A DNA stretch of 64,000 nt from Phycisphaerales bacterium (GTDB lineage: Bacteria > Planctomycetota > Phycisphaerae > Phycisphaerales > UBA1924). The translations under genes were made by a program, and so were the position numbers. Below the pieces are notes generated by a model. It made no database searches. It was not told the DNA's origin and saw nothing but the letters and a program-made list of their open reading frames with translations. The stretch's first letter is position 1, and every line of letters starts with the position of its first letter. The DNA is taken from positions 1 to 64,000 of the forward strand of contig JAJDDI010000048.1 in NCBI GenBank assembly GCA_029260375.1, in the 5' to 3' direction. Positions 45,575 to 53,992 of this stretch are shown one piece after another.

Positions 45575-46648
45575 ATGACGCAGCAAGGACCACAGAAGGC
45601 TCCGAGCCCGCTTGAGCAGGTTCGCCGGAGGCACCGGGTCGGGGTGACCCGCACGGCGGCGCCGCGCTCTTCACGCACGCCCCGCAGGCGCCTGTCCCAG
45701 GAGGACGAGCGTCTGCTCACGCAGATCCTCGCCAAGGAGCAGGATTTCATCGACTCGGAGGTCTTCCGCGAGGAGGGCGCCGAGCAGAGCATTTATGACG
45801 AGGCGCCGGACGTCGCCAAGCCGGACACCACCTGGTACCACCCGGTGATGGACGACATCACGTCGGCGCGTTCGCGAACGGTCAAGAGCACGCAGCAGGT
45901 GATCCTGACGGGCGCCGAGGAGCGGGTGCTGTTCTATCAGTTCAACTACGCCCGCTTCCGGGTGTGGAGGCTGCAGGAGGAGGTCTGGTCAAGCCCGGCG
46001 AAGAAGCCGACGCCCGAGCAGGCGCTGCTGCTGCTGGGCTGGCATCGTCGTGCCGATCGGATCCGCGAGCAGATCGCCGAGACGAACCTGGCGCTGGTGC
46101 TGGCGATGGCCAAGCGGACGCGGATGAGCGAGGTGGACTTCGCGGACCTGGTGTCCGAGGGGAACATGGCGCTGCTGCGTGCGGTGGATAAGTTCGACGC
46201 GGGGCGTGGGTTCAAGTTCTCGACGTACGCGTGCCGGGCGATTCTCAAGGCGTTCAGCCGCCAGGGGATGAAGCTCAGCAAGTACCGCCAGCGGTTCCCG
46301 ACCGACTTTGACCCGAAGCTGGAGAAGTCGGACTACCTGGAGACCAAGCGGGCGGGGTTCGAGCGGGACGCGGCCGACGAGGTCCGTCGGATCGTGATGG
46401 ACAACAGCGCGGAGCTAACGAGCGTCGAGCGGACGGTGATCGAGCACCGGTTCGGACTCGAGAGCGAGTCGGGCGAGAAGCCCATGACGCTCGAGCAGGT
46501 CGGGCAGATCATCGGCGTGACCAAGGAGCGTGTGCGTCAGATCCAGAACAAGGCGATGGAGAAGATCCGCACGCAGCTGGAAGTCAACTTCCTGGGGACG
46601 CGCGAGCCCGAGGAGGCCGAGGACGGCGCCGAGGTCGGCGCCCGTTGA
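45575..46648 (+). CDS. Sigma-70 family RNA polymerase sigma factor
   Basis: This 357-residue sigma factor has a nonconserved N-terminal part (about 140 residues), then region 2 (ETNLALVLAMAKRTRM, ADLVSEGNMALLRAVDKFDAGRGFKFSTYACRAILKAF, about residues 185-245) and region 4 (SVERTVIEHRFGLE and MTLEQVGQIIGVTKERVRQIQNKAMEKI, about 290-345). The part between them is only about 45 residues, so region 3 is reduced. That places it among group 3-like factors of planctomycetes rather than RpoD. AAGGA lies nine bases before the ATG at 45575. Targets are unknown. A terminator follows. Confidence 0.9.
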   Translation: MTQQGPQKAPSPLEQVRRRHRVGVTRTAAPRSSRTPRRRLSQEDERLLTQILAKEQDFIDSEVFREEGAEQSIYDEAPDVAKPDTTWYHPVMDDITSARSRTVKSTQQVILTGAEERVLFYQFNYARFRVWRLQEEVWSSPAKKPTPEQALLLLGWHRRADRIREQIAETNLALVLAMAKRTRMSEVDFADLVSEGNMALLRAVDKFDAGRGFKFSTYACRAILKAFSRQGMKLSKYRQRFPTDFDPKLEKSDYLETKRAGFERDAADEVRRIVMDNSAELTSVERTVIEHRFGLESESGEKPMTLEQVGQIIGVTKERVRQIQNKAMEKIRTQLEVNFLGTREPEEAEDGAEVGAR

Positions 46649-46705
46649 TCCGGGGAGGGAATTCCCCCCCACTTTGACGCCCGAGGCGTCGCAAACTCGA
46701 TTCTC

Positions 46706-46740
46706 ACGCGGGCTCGCCTTCGGGCGGGCCCGCGTTGTTT
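46706..46740 (+). terminator. Terminator of the sigma factor gene
   Basis: ACGCGGGCTCGCC (46706-46718) and GGCGGGCCCGCGT (46723-46735) pair with one mismatch around TTCG and are followed by TGTTT. The rest of the 278-base gap before pilT (46649-46926) shows nothing else recognisable. Confidence 0.75.
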
Positions 46741-46926
46741 CCGGGGGGAGGACGGGCAACCCGCACCCATGGCGTGCGAATCGGAGGATTCGCGCGTCGG
46801 ACCGCTGAGATGGGCCCGCGACGCGAATAGGATGTTTGTCCCCGCCGGGCAGGCCCGGCCGGACCACGAGAGAAACCCCAGGCCGGCAGCGCCCCGCGTT
46901 GCGCCGGATCGGAGGACGCCCGAGCG

Positions 46927-48090
46927 ATGACCGTCTCATCTGACGCCAGACTCGACGATACGCACACCGGTCACGTGGACCTCGACGTCTCCGCCGTCGA
47001 GAAGCACGACCCTCACGCGACGCGCTGGGGGGATTTCCTCAAGGCCACGATCAAGTTCGAGGCCTCCGACCTGATCATGAAGTCGGAGCAGCAGCCCAAG
47101 ATCCGCCTCAAGGGGCAGCTCAAGGCGCTCGACGTGCCCGCGGTCACGGGCGAGGAGTTCCTCAAGATCGCGCATCACATCCTGACGAAGGACCAGCAGG
47201 CCGACCTGCACAAGTTTGGCTCGGTTGACTTCGCGTACAACTACTCCGAGAAAAACCGTTTCCGCGTCAACCTCTTCCAGGCGCGGGGCAAGCTCTCGGT
47301 CGCGGCCCGCAACATCACCAGCAACATCCTCCCCTTCGAGGGGCTGCACCTGCCCCCGATCATGTCGGACATCGCGATGCAGCCCCAGGGCATCGTGCTG
47401 CTGTGCGGCGTGACGGGCTCGGGCAAGTCCACGACCATCGCCTCGATGCTCGACTACGTCAACGCCCGCAAGAGCGTGCACATCGTGACGATCGAGGACC
47501 CGATCGAGTACATCTTCGAGGACAAGAAGGCGACGATCAACCAGCGCGAGATCGGCATCGACTGCCTGGACTTCAAGATCGCGCTGCGGGCGCTGGTGCG
47601 TGAGAACCCGGACGTGGTGCTCGTGGGCGAGATGCGTGACCAGGAGACGTTCGAGGCGGCGCTGCACGCGGCCGAGACGGGACACCTGGTGTACGGGACC
47701 ATCCACGCCTCGAGCACGACGCAGACATTCAGCCGCATCTACGGCCTCTTCCCGCAGGAAGAGGTCGAGCAGGTCCGCAAGATCCTGGGCTACCAGATGC
47801 GGGCGTTCGTGTACCAGAAGCTGCTGCCCACGCTGCACGAGAAGATCCACCGCATCCCCGCGCTGGAGATCCTCATCGGCAACGCGGTCGTCCGCAAGTA
47901 CGTGCTCGACGAGCGCGAGGGCGACATCCGTGACGTGCTCAACACGATCGAGGCCCGACAGGTCGGGATGATCGACTTCAACGACTCGCTCGTGCGTCTC
48001 GTCGAGGAGGAGTACATCCACATGCGCGTCGCGCAAGAGAACTCGCCCAACGTGGACGACCTGATGATGAAGCTCAAGAAGCTCAAGTGA
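46927..48090 (+). CDS. pilT: PilT-like type IV pilus retraction ATPase
   Basis: PilT is a hexameric ATPase that drives pilus disassembly at the inner membrane. This 387-residue protein has an N-terminal PAS-like domain (FLKATIKFEASDLIMKSEQQ, then VDFAYNYSEKNRFRVNLF), Walker A GVTGSGKST (about residue 160), the Asp box IVTIEDPIEYIF, Walker B with VVLVGEMRDQETFEAALHAAETGH and the His box GTIHASSTT. The signature AIRNLV near the C terminus of classical PilT is not seen, so it may be a PilT relative (PilU-like or planctomycete type). GGAGG lies ten bases before the ATG. It is the first gene of a three-gene operon. Confidence 0.88.
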   Translation: MTVSSDARLDDTHTGHVDLDVSAVEKHDPHATRWGDFLKATIKFEASDLIMKSEQQPKIRLKGQLKALDVPAVTGEEFLKIAHHILTKDQQADLHKFGSVDFAYNYSEKNRFRVNLFQARGKLSVAARNITSNILPFEGLHLPPIMSDIAMQPQGIVLLCGVTGSGKSTTIASMLDYVNARKSVHIVTIEDPIEYIFEDKKATINQREIGIDCLDFKIALRALVRENPDVVLVGEMRDQETFEAALHAAETGHLVYGTIHASSTTQTFSRIYGLFPQEEVEQVRKILGYQMRAFVYQKLLPTLHEKIHRIPALEILIGNAVVRKYVLDEREGDIRDVLNTIEARQVGMIDFNDSLVRLVEEEYIHMRVAQENSPNVDDLMMKLKKLK

Positions 48091-48142
48091 CCCGAGTCGT
48101 CCCCCCTTTCGCTCCCAAACCCTCCACCAGGAAACTCCCCCG

Positions 48143-49909
48143 GTGAGCACCTTCACAGAACCAACGACCCTGGCCTCGATCCTCCCGCCCGGTAGCGGGC
48201 TGCTGACCCTCGGCGAGGCGGCCCACCAGCTCGTCTCGTGGTGGAAGCCGCTGCTGCTGCTTGCGCCGTTCGTCGCGTGGGCGTGGCTGATCTCCAACGT
48301 CTTTGACAAGCACGCGTCCCGGTTCTTCCTCGGACGCGAGAAGTGGAACGCGATCCACCTCATCGCGGGCATGCTCGCCCTGGCGGCGGGCTTCCTCATG
48401 CCCGTCCCGGGCGTCGGCGGGTTCCTCGCGGGGTTCGCGGCGGTGCTGCTCATCCTCGGGCTTGATGTGGGGCTCTTCGCCGGCATCACCAACCGCGACG
48501 AACGCGTCCCCGAGAGCCAGCGCCTGAGCCTGGACTTCTCCAAGCTCAGCGAGGCCCGCGACGCCCGCTCAGAGAGCAAGCAGCAGGCGACTGTCCAGCT
48601 TGAGATCAAGAACGCCTCGGGCATCGCGGTCCGGGCGCCGCAGAAGGACTCCCCGGAGTACAACGTCCGGGCCAACGCGGAGCAGATCTTCATCAAGGCG
48701 AGCCAGGTGCGGGCGTCGCAGGTGGACTTCGCGCCCGCGAGCGAGTCGGCCTACGCCGCGTCGTACCTGATCGACGGCGTCCGCCAGGCGGGCGACGCGA
48801 TCCCAACGGGCGAGGCGCTGAGCCTGATCGATTTCTGGAAGTCGTGCGCCGAGCTGGACCTGAAGGACCGGCGGCGGAAGCTCTCGGGCAAGATCAAGGT
48901 CTCGGGCGGCGCCGGCGAGTCGGGCGTCAAGATCGTGACCAGCGGGTCCAAGAACGGGATGCGTCTGACCATGCTCTTCGACCCGGACAAGGCGGTGCGT
49001 CGCCCGCTGGAGAAACTCGGGTTCCTCGATCAGCAGCTCGCCGACATGAAGGCGCTGGGCGAGATCGAGGGCGGCGTGGTGCTGCTGGCGGCGCCGAGCG
49101 ACCACGGGCGCACCACCACGGGGTACGCCGTGCTCAACCTGCACGACGCGTACACCCAGAACGTCCAGACGGTCGAGGTCGAGAAGGAAGACTCGCTCGA
49201 GGGCGTGCGTCAGATCGAGTTCAAGCCGATCGAGGACGGGCCCGACTTCGCGTCGACCGTTCGGTCGGTGCTGCGGCGCGACCCGGACGTGGTGAGCGTG
49301 ATGGAGCTGCCCGACGTCGAGACGGCCAAGGAGATCGCCAAGGCGGACCTGGCCCGGTCGCGGGTGTATGTGTCGATCAAGGGCGACGGGGCGATGGCCT
49401 CGGCGCAGCTGTGGGTCAAGGCGGTGGGCGACGCGAAGCTCGCGGGCAACGGCCTGACGGGCCTGGTCGCGCAGCGGCTGCTGCGGAAGCTGTGCGAGAA
49501 CTGCCGCGTCCCCTACCAGCCGCCGCCGGAGATCCTGAAAAAGCTCGGGCTGCCCGCTGACAAGGTCAAGCAGCTGCACAAGAAGGGCGGGCAGGTGCTC
49601 ATCCGCAACAAGCCCGAGGCGTGCCCGGTCTGCCAGGGCCTGGGGTATGTCGGCCAGACCGGCGTGTTCGAGGTCTACCAGCTCGACGACGAGATGCGCT
49701 CGCTCGTGGTCAAGCAGGACTGGATCGGTCTGCGCAACGCGCTCCGCAAGACGCAGCGTCCATCGATCCAGCAGGCCGCGCTTCGCAAGGCCGTCGAGGG
49801 CGTGACGAGCATCGAGGAGGTGATGCGGGTGACCGCGTCGAGCACTTCCAAACCAAGTTCCAAGAGCAAGCCAGCCAAGTCGAGCGAGGCCCCGGCCAAC
49901 GCCGGGTAA
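48143..49909 (+). CDS. Membrane-anchored GspE/PilB-like protein with degenerate ATPase motifs
   Basis: This 588-residue protein starts with GTG and has about three N-terminal helices (LLLLAPFVAWAWLISNVF, IHLIAGMLALAAGFLMPV, GFLAGFAAVLLILGLDVGLF), not found in normal GspE. Its C-terminal 370 residues align by eye with GspE/PilB: LDFWKSCAELDLKDRRRKLSGKI, LGFLDQQLADMKAL, and the zinc-binding LCENCRVPY...CPVCQGLGYVGQTGVFEV near 449-505. The nucleotide motifs are altered: Walker A reads APSDHGRTTT (no GK), the Walker B/RD motif reads VMELPD and the His box reads SIKGDG. It is thus probably a pseudo-ATPase scaffold. It follows pilT by 52 bases. Confidence 0.8.
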   Translation: MSTFTEPTTLASILPPGSGLLTLGEAAHQLVSWWKPLLLLAPFVAWAWLISNVFDKHASRFFLGREKWNAIHLIAGMLALAAGFLMPVPGVGGFLAGFAAVLLILGLDVGLFAGITNRDERVPESQRLSLDFSKLSEARDARSESKQQATVQLEIKNASGIAVRAPQKDSPEYNVRANAEQIFIKASQVRASQVDFAPASESAYAASYLIDGVRQAGDAIPTGEALSLIDFWKSCAELDLKDRRRKLSGKIKVSGGAGESGVKIVTSGSKNGMRLTMLFDPDKAVRRPLEKLGFLDQQLADMKALGEIEGGVVLLAAPSDHGRTTTGYAVLNLHDAYTQNVQTVEVEKEDSLEGVRQIEFKPIEDGPDFASTVRSVLRRDPDVVSVMELPDVETAKEIAKADLARSRVYVSIKGDGAMASAQLWVKAVGDAKLAGNGLTGLVAQRLLRKLCENCRVPYQPPPEILKKLGLPADKVKQLHKKGGQVLIRNKPEACPVCQGLGYVGQTGVFEVYQLDDEMRSLVVKQDWIGLRNALRKTQRPSIQQAALRKAVEGVTSIEEVMRVTASSTSKPSSKSKPAKSSEAPANAG

Positions 49910-49948
49910 CGCCAGGCTTCACCGAATCGAAGCATCGAGGAGTCAGCC

Positions 49949-51793
49949 ATGCTGATCGTGTTCAACCTGCTCGTGGTCGCCGGAGTGTTGGGGCTCGGGT
50001 ACCTCTGGATGACCCGGGGGTTCTTCAACGCCTTCCTGCACCTGCTGTGCACGCTCGCGGCGGGCGCCATCGCGTTCGCCTTCTGGGAGCCGCTCTCGCA
50101 CCTGCTGCTGGGCGTGCTGCCCACGTCCGGGTTCGCCCGGTTCCTGCACGGCATGAGCTGGGGCATCGGACTGCTGGTCCCGTTCCTGCTCTCGCTGATT
50201 GTGCTGCGGGTGATCCTGGACAAAACCGTCAAGGCCAACGTCACGCAGGCGACCGCCGTGGACTACGCCGGCGGGATCATCTGCGGCGGGGCGGCGGCGG
50301 CGATCTCCGTGGGCTTCCTGGTCCTGAGCATCGGGTACTTCCGCCTGAGCACGGGCTTCCTGGGCTACCAGCCGGCGTACTACTCCGAAGCGCGCAACGG
50401 GAGCATTGTCCGCAAGGACAAGCTCTGGCTGCCCGTGGACTCGATCGTCGCGAAGCTATACGGCTCGATGAGCGAGCACGCGCTGGCCTCCAGCGAGCCG
50501 CTGACCAAGTGGCGCCCGAACGTCGAGCTCACCGGCTTCACCGCCCGGATGAGCCCGGGCAACGGCGCGGGACGCAACACGTTCAACCTCGACGACTTCA
50601 GCCTCTTCCGCGCGTACACCGTCGGGGCGCCCAACACGCCCGCGCGGGACCTGCTCTCCGACACGTTCGATGAGACCCCGCAGACCTACCAGGACCTCAG
50701 CGGACAGAGCGTGGCATCCGGCCAGCTCTACGGCTACATCCTGGACTTCCGCGCCGGCGCCAAGGAAGACTCCAAGGGCGCTCAGGTGCTCATGTCCAAC
50801 GGACAGATCCACCTCATCGCCGAGAAGACCGACGACAGCGCCCGGGGCCCCCGCTCGCAGACGATTTTCCCGATCGCGAGCGTCAGCCAGGCGCAGGCCA
50901 GCGACGGCGACCTGTTCGGGCGCTGGCGGTACGACGCCGAGGACGTCTTCATCGCCTCGGTCGGCGGCGCCTCATCGGTCAAGATGGCCTTCGAGTTCAT
51001 CGTCCCCACCGGGTACACCCCGATCGCGATCAGCGTCAAGAACGCACGCCTCTCGCTCGACGACGAGGCCCCCGCGGCCAAGCCCACGGCCTACGCCAAC
51101 GCGAGCCGGCGTGACGCGGCGATCACCTCGGGCGCCCTGATCAAGGGCGGCGCCGAGGTCTCGCTGGACGAGACGGAATCCGTCATCATCGACGGCGCCT
51201 CGGTCCAGACCAACATGGGACGCGATCTCCCCCCGCCCGGCGTGACCATCTCCCACCGCCTGGGGCACACCCTCGACCGCCAGACCGCCAATCGCGGCCT
51301 CACCGTAGAGAAGGACGGGAAGGACAACGCCATCTTCGGCGGCAGCGGCTCGTTCTCAGAAGAGGAGGCCAAGGCCGGACGCTCGGGCGAGCGCGACTTC
51401 CGCGTCGAACGCTTCGGCGTCGCGCCCGACCAGAACATGGTTCAGATCGTCGTCTCGGGCGACGACATGCCCGCCAACCTCCTCGGCACGGTCGTGCGCT
51501 CCCTCGACGCGGACCTCACGCCCCGCCTGGTCGATACCAACGGCAACTTCTACGACGCCGTGGGCTGGGTCTACGAGGACAAGGAGGGTGTCTGGATCCG
51601 TTTCACGCCCTCGGACACCATCGGGTCGCTCAGCGAGCTGCCCAAGACGCTCTCACGGGCCCGCACCGATCAGAACCTGCGTCTGCTCTTCCTGGTGAGC
51701 AAGGGCGTTGAGATCCAGCATTACGTGTTCGGCGAGAAGGCGATCCTGACCTTCGAGCCCCCGTTCGAGTGCGACCAGAACCAGAGCGGCTGA
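49949..51793 (+). CDS. CvpA-like membrane protein with large extracytoplasmic domain
   Basis: The first 130 residues of this 614-residue protein resemble the CvpA/colicin V production family: four helices with LLVVAGVLGLGYLWMTRGFFNAFLHLLCT, AAGAIAFAFWEPLSHLLLG and AVDYAGGIICGGAAAAISVGFLVLSIGY. The remaining 480 residues appear extracytoplasmic and mostly beta, with no recognised motif (examples MAFEFIVPTGYTPIAISVKNA and AVGWVYEDKEGVWIRFTPSD). No signal other than the helices is visible. AGGAG lies seven bases before the ATG. It follows the pseudo-ATPase by 39 bases. A link to pilus or envelope function is inferred from the operon. Confidence 0.7.
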   Translation: MLIVFNLLVVAGVLGLGYLWMTRGFFNAFLHLLCTLAAGAIAFAFWEPLSHLLLGVLPTSGFARFLHGMSWGIGLLVPFLLSLIVLRVILDKTVKANVTQATAVDYAGGIICGGAAAAISVGFLVLSIGYFRLSTGFLGYQPAYYSEARNGSIVRKDKLWLPVDSIVAKLYGSMSEHALASSEPLTKWRPNVELTGFTARMSPGNGAGRNTFNLDDFSLFRAYTVGAPNTPARDLLSDTFDETPQTYQDLSGQSVASGQLYGYILDFRAGAKEDSKGAQVLMSNGQIHLIAEKTDDSARGPRSQTIFPIASVSQAQASDGDLFGRWRYDAEDVFIASVGGASSVKMAFEFIVPTGYTPIAISVKNARLSLDDEAPAAKPTAYANASRRDAAITSGALIKGGAEVSLDETESVIIDGASVQTNMGRDLPPPGVTISHRLGHTLDRQTANRGLTVEKDGKDNAIFGGSGSFSEEEAKAGRSGERDFRVERFGVAPDQNMVQIVVSGDDMPANLLGTVVRSLDADLTPRLVDTNGNFYDAVGWVYEDKEGVWIRFTPSDTIGSLSELPKTLSRARTDQNLRLLFLVSKGVEIQHYVFGEKAILTFEPPFECDQNQSG

Positions 51794-51839
51794 GCCCGCC
51801 CCCAGCACCCGGCCCACGCGGGCGACCGCCGATACAACA

Positions 51840-51868
51840 GCCGCCCCCGCGATCGATGCGGGGGCGGC
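51840..51868. terminator. Bidirectional terminator between the CvpA-like gene and rplI
   Basis: GCCGCCCCCGC and GCGGGGGCGGC form an 11-base stem around GATCGAT. The convergent genes end on either side; the T-rich tracts are short on both strands (CCTTCAATT and TGTTGTAT), so efficiency is uncertain. Confidence 0.7.
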
Positions 51869-51909
51869 CTTCAATTGCATGCCTTGGACTCGAACAGGAG
51901 CCCGTCGGC

Positions 51910-52476
51910 TCAGGCCTCGGCCTGCTCGGCGGCGGGCTTCTCCCGGGCGGGCTTCTTCTTCTCGATCAGCTCGCCCTCGTTGTCGAACTCCATCTCCTCG
52001 CGCTCGTCCGATTCCATCTCGCGGTCGGCCATCACGTGCAGCTTGATGGACGCCTCGAGATCTGAGTCGAACTTGACGTTCACCTCGTAGGCGTCCAGAC
52101 GCTTGATGGTGTGCGCCAGGCGGACCTCGCGGGGCTTGACGTTGTAGCCCAGCTCCTCAAGACCCGCGGCGATGTCCTGCTGGGTGACCGAGCCGTAGAG
52201 GTGGCCCTGGTCGTTGCAGGCGCGGAGCATGGTGATCTCGATGCCGTCGAGGCGACCGATGAGCTCCTGACGCTTGGCCCGGAGCGCGGCGACGTCCTTC
52301 TCCGCCTGGGCCCGTTTGGCGGCCAGGTCTTTGATCAGATCGTCGCTGGGCGTGGTCGCCAGCTCGCGCGGGAGCAGGTAGTTGCGGGCGTAGCCCACCT
52401 TGACGCTGACGACGTCCCCGACGATGCCGAGGTTGTCAACGTTCTCGGTGAGCAGCAGTTTCAAAGACTTGGCCAT
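51910..52476 (-). CDS. rplI: 50S ribosomal protein L9
   Basis: L9 binds 23S rRNA near the L1 stalk base. The N-terminal domain MAKSLKLLLTENVDNLGIVGDVVSVKVGYARNYLLP is typical, then a long helix (about residues 45-75) and the C-terminal domain with GHLYGSVTQQDIAAGLEELGYNV. This 188-residue form has an extra acidic/basic tail of about 40 residues (ESDEREEMEFDNEGELIEKKK). AAGGAGG lies before the ATG at 52476. It is the last gene of the operon. Confidence 0.96.
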   Translation of the reverse strand: MAKSLKLLLTENVDNLGIVGDVVSVKVGYARNYLLPRELATTPSDDLIKDLAAKRAQAEKDVAALRAKRQELIGRLDGIEITMLRACNDQGHLYGSVTQQDIAAGLEELGYNVKPREVRLAHTIKRLDAYEVNVKFDSDLEASIKLHVMADREMESDEREEMEFDNEGELIEKKKPAREKPAAEQAEA

Positions 52477-52638
52477 GTCGGCCTCCTTCGCTGTCCTGGC
52501 CCCGCCCCGGAGAAGGGCGGGCAGTTGAGGAGCCTGAGATTCCGCCGAACACCGGCGGGCGGGCCCCAACGCGTCCCCGCCCATGATCCAACGACCCGGG
52601 CGGGGCTGAGATACTAGGCGTCCCCCGGGATCGGGGAT

Positions 52639-52854
52639 TCACGCCCGCTTGTCGGCCTGCCGCTCACGGAAGGCCTTGGCCGTCGTTCGATCGAAGCCCC
52701 AGTTCTCCAGCGGCACCTCGTCGATGACGATGTGCGTGTGCTCCGGGCGCTTGCCCAGCACCTCGACCAGCGCATCCGTGACCCGGCGGATCAGCTCCGC
52801 CTTCTGCTCGGGCGTCACGCCCTCATCGGTGACCTTGATGTTGACATACGGCAT
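52639..52854 (-). CDS. 4-oxalocrotonate tautomerase family protein
   Basis: This 71-residue protein matches the small tautomerase fold, with MPYVNIKVTDEGVTPEQKAELIRRVTDAL and HTHIVIDEVPLENWGF. Pro2 becomes the catalytic N-terminal proline after Met removal, which fixes the start at 52854; a TTG four codons upstream is rejected. The family isomerises enol/keto acids; the substrate here is unknown. It sits between ssb and rplI, the place where rpsR normally lies. Confidence 0.88.
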   Translation of the reverse strand: MPYVNIKVTDEGVTPEQKAELIRRVTDALVEVLGKRPEHTHIVIDEVPLENWGFDRTTAKAFRERQADKRA

Positions 52855-52899
52855 CGAGGTCTCCAACCCGGTCGCCCGAGGGGCTATTCCGGGGCGCGA

Positions 52900-53343
52900 T
52901 CAGAACGGGATGTCGTCGTGGTCGATCGCGGGCCCGTCGTCGGGAACGCTAACCTCGGACCGGCGAGAGCCGCCCCCACCGCCGCCGCCGCCACCACCCT
53001 GGGCGTCGCGACCGCCGCCGACGAACTCGAAGTTATCAACCACGACCTTGAGCTTGGAGCGTTTCTGGCCCTGCTTGTCTTCCCACTGGTCCAGGCGGAG
53101 CTTGCCCTCGATGAAGACGGGGCTGCCCTTGCCCAGGAAGCGGGCCATCGCCTCGGCGCGGGCGCCGAAGATCTCGCAGTCCACGAAGTTGGCGCGCTCC
53201 TGCCACTCGCCGTCCTTGGACTTGAACCGCTCGTTGACGGCGATCCCGAAGCTGCCCACGTTCATCCCGCTGGGCAGGGCGCGCATCTCCAGATCGCGCG
53301 TCAGGTTGCCCATCAGGAAGACCTTATTGACGTTACCGGCCAT
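52900..53343 (-). CDS. ssb: Single-stranded DNA-binding protein
   Basis: SSB covers single-stranded DNA during replication and repair. This 147-residue protein has the OB fold (NKVFLMGNLTRDLEMR, GSFGIAVNERFK, ANFVDCEIFGARAEAMARFLGKGSPVFIEGKL), a glycine-rich linker with a run of ten Gly and the acidic protein-docking tip DDIPF. GGGAGG precedes the ATG. It lies in the usual rpsF-ssb context. Confidence 0.96.
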   Translation of the reverse strand: MAGNVNKVFLMGNLTRDLEMRALPSGMNVGSFGIAVNERFKSKDGEWQERANFVDCEIFGARAEAMARFLGKGSPVFIEGKLRLDQWEDKQGQKRSKLKVVVDNFEFVGGGRDAQGGGGGGGGGGSRRSEVSVPDDGPAIDHDDIPF

Positions 53344-53435
53344 ACCAACCTCCCATCGCGCCCAACCCGGGCGCCGAATGATCCTATCAGGCTCCTACCC
53401 CCGCAGGGAAGAACCGACAGGGCGGGTCATCGCGA

Positions 53436-53990
53436 TCAGCCCTCGCTCGATTCGGTCTTGGGCGCGTCCTCGCTGGGGGCGTCCTCGCTGGGGGTTTCGG
53501 CGGGGGCTTCGGCGGCTGCCCCGGCGGCGGGGGCTTCGGCCTTGGGGGCCTCCTCGACCACGGGGGCGCCCAGCGACACGGTCGAGCGGCGCTCGCCCTC
53601 GCCGGCCTCGCCCTGCTCGGCCTTGAGCTTGGCCTCGGTCGCCAGCTCGGCCCGCTTGTCGTGGACGCTCATCTCGTCGATCGACAGGTGGTCCGACTTG
53701 GTCACGAGCACCCGCATGATCTGCTCCGAGATCACGCAGTCGCGCTCTAGGTGGGCCGGGCCGTCGATGGGCATCGACGCGTAGGCGAGGAAGTACACAC
53801 CCCGCTTCTGCTTCTCGATCGGGAACGCCAGGCGGCGCTCGTCCCACTTGCGAAGCGAGATCATCTCCGCCCCGGCGCGCTCGAACAGCTCGCCGATGTG
53901 CGCCACGAGCGAGTTGAGGTCGGCGGCGGCCCCCGGGCTGGTCAGGAACATCACCTCGTACGAGCTGGTCTTCACGGCTGTCTGTGTCAT
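53436..53990 (-). CDS. rpsF: 30S ribosomal protein S6
   Basis: S6 binds with S18 on the platform of the small subunit. The conserved part (YEVMFLTSPGAAADLNSLVAHIGELF, LAFPIEKQKRGVYFLAYASM, LERDCVISEQIMRVLV) covers about 100 residues; a long acidic Ala/Pro/Glu-rich tail including a repeated SEDAP follows, as in several planctomycetes. The start at 53990 has GGAG seven bases upstream; the ATG at 53996, which overlaps the pth stop as ATGA, is a close alternative. Confidence 0.92.
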   Translation of the reverse strand: MTQTAVKTSSYEVMFLTSPGAAADLNSLVAHIGELFERAGAEMISLRKWDERRLAFPIEKQKRGVYFLAYASMPIDGPAHLERDCVISEQIMRVLVTKSDHLSIDEMSVHDKRAELATEAKLKAEQGEAGEGERRSTVSLGAPVVEEAPKAEAPAAGAAAEAPAETPSEDAPSEDAPKTESSEG

Positions 53991-53992
53991 CG

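Noticed and set aside
52960-53010. Repeat of GCC triplets as possible microsatellite
   Set aside because: It encodes the normal glycine-rich linker of SSB.
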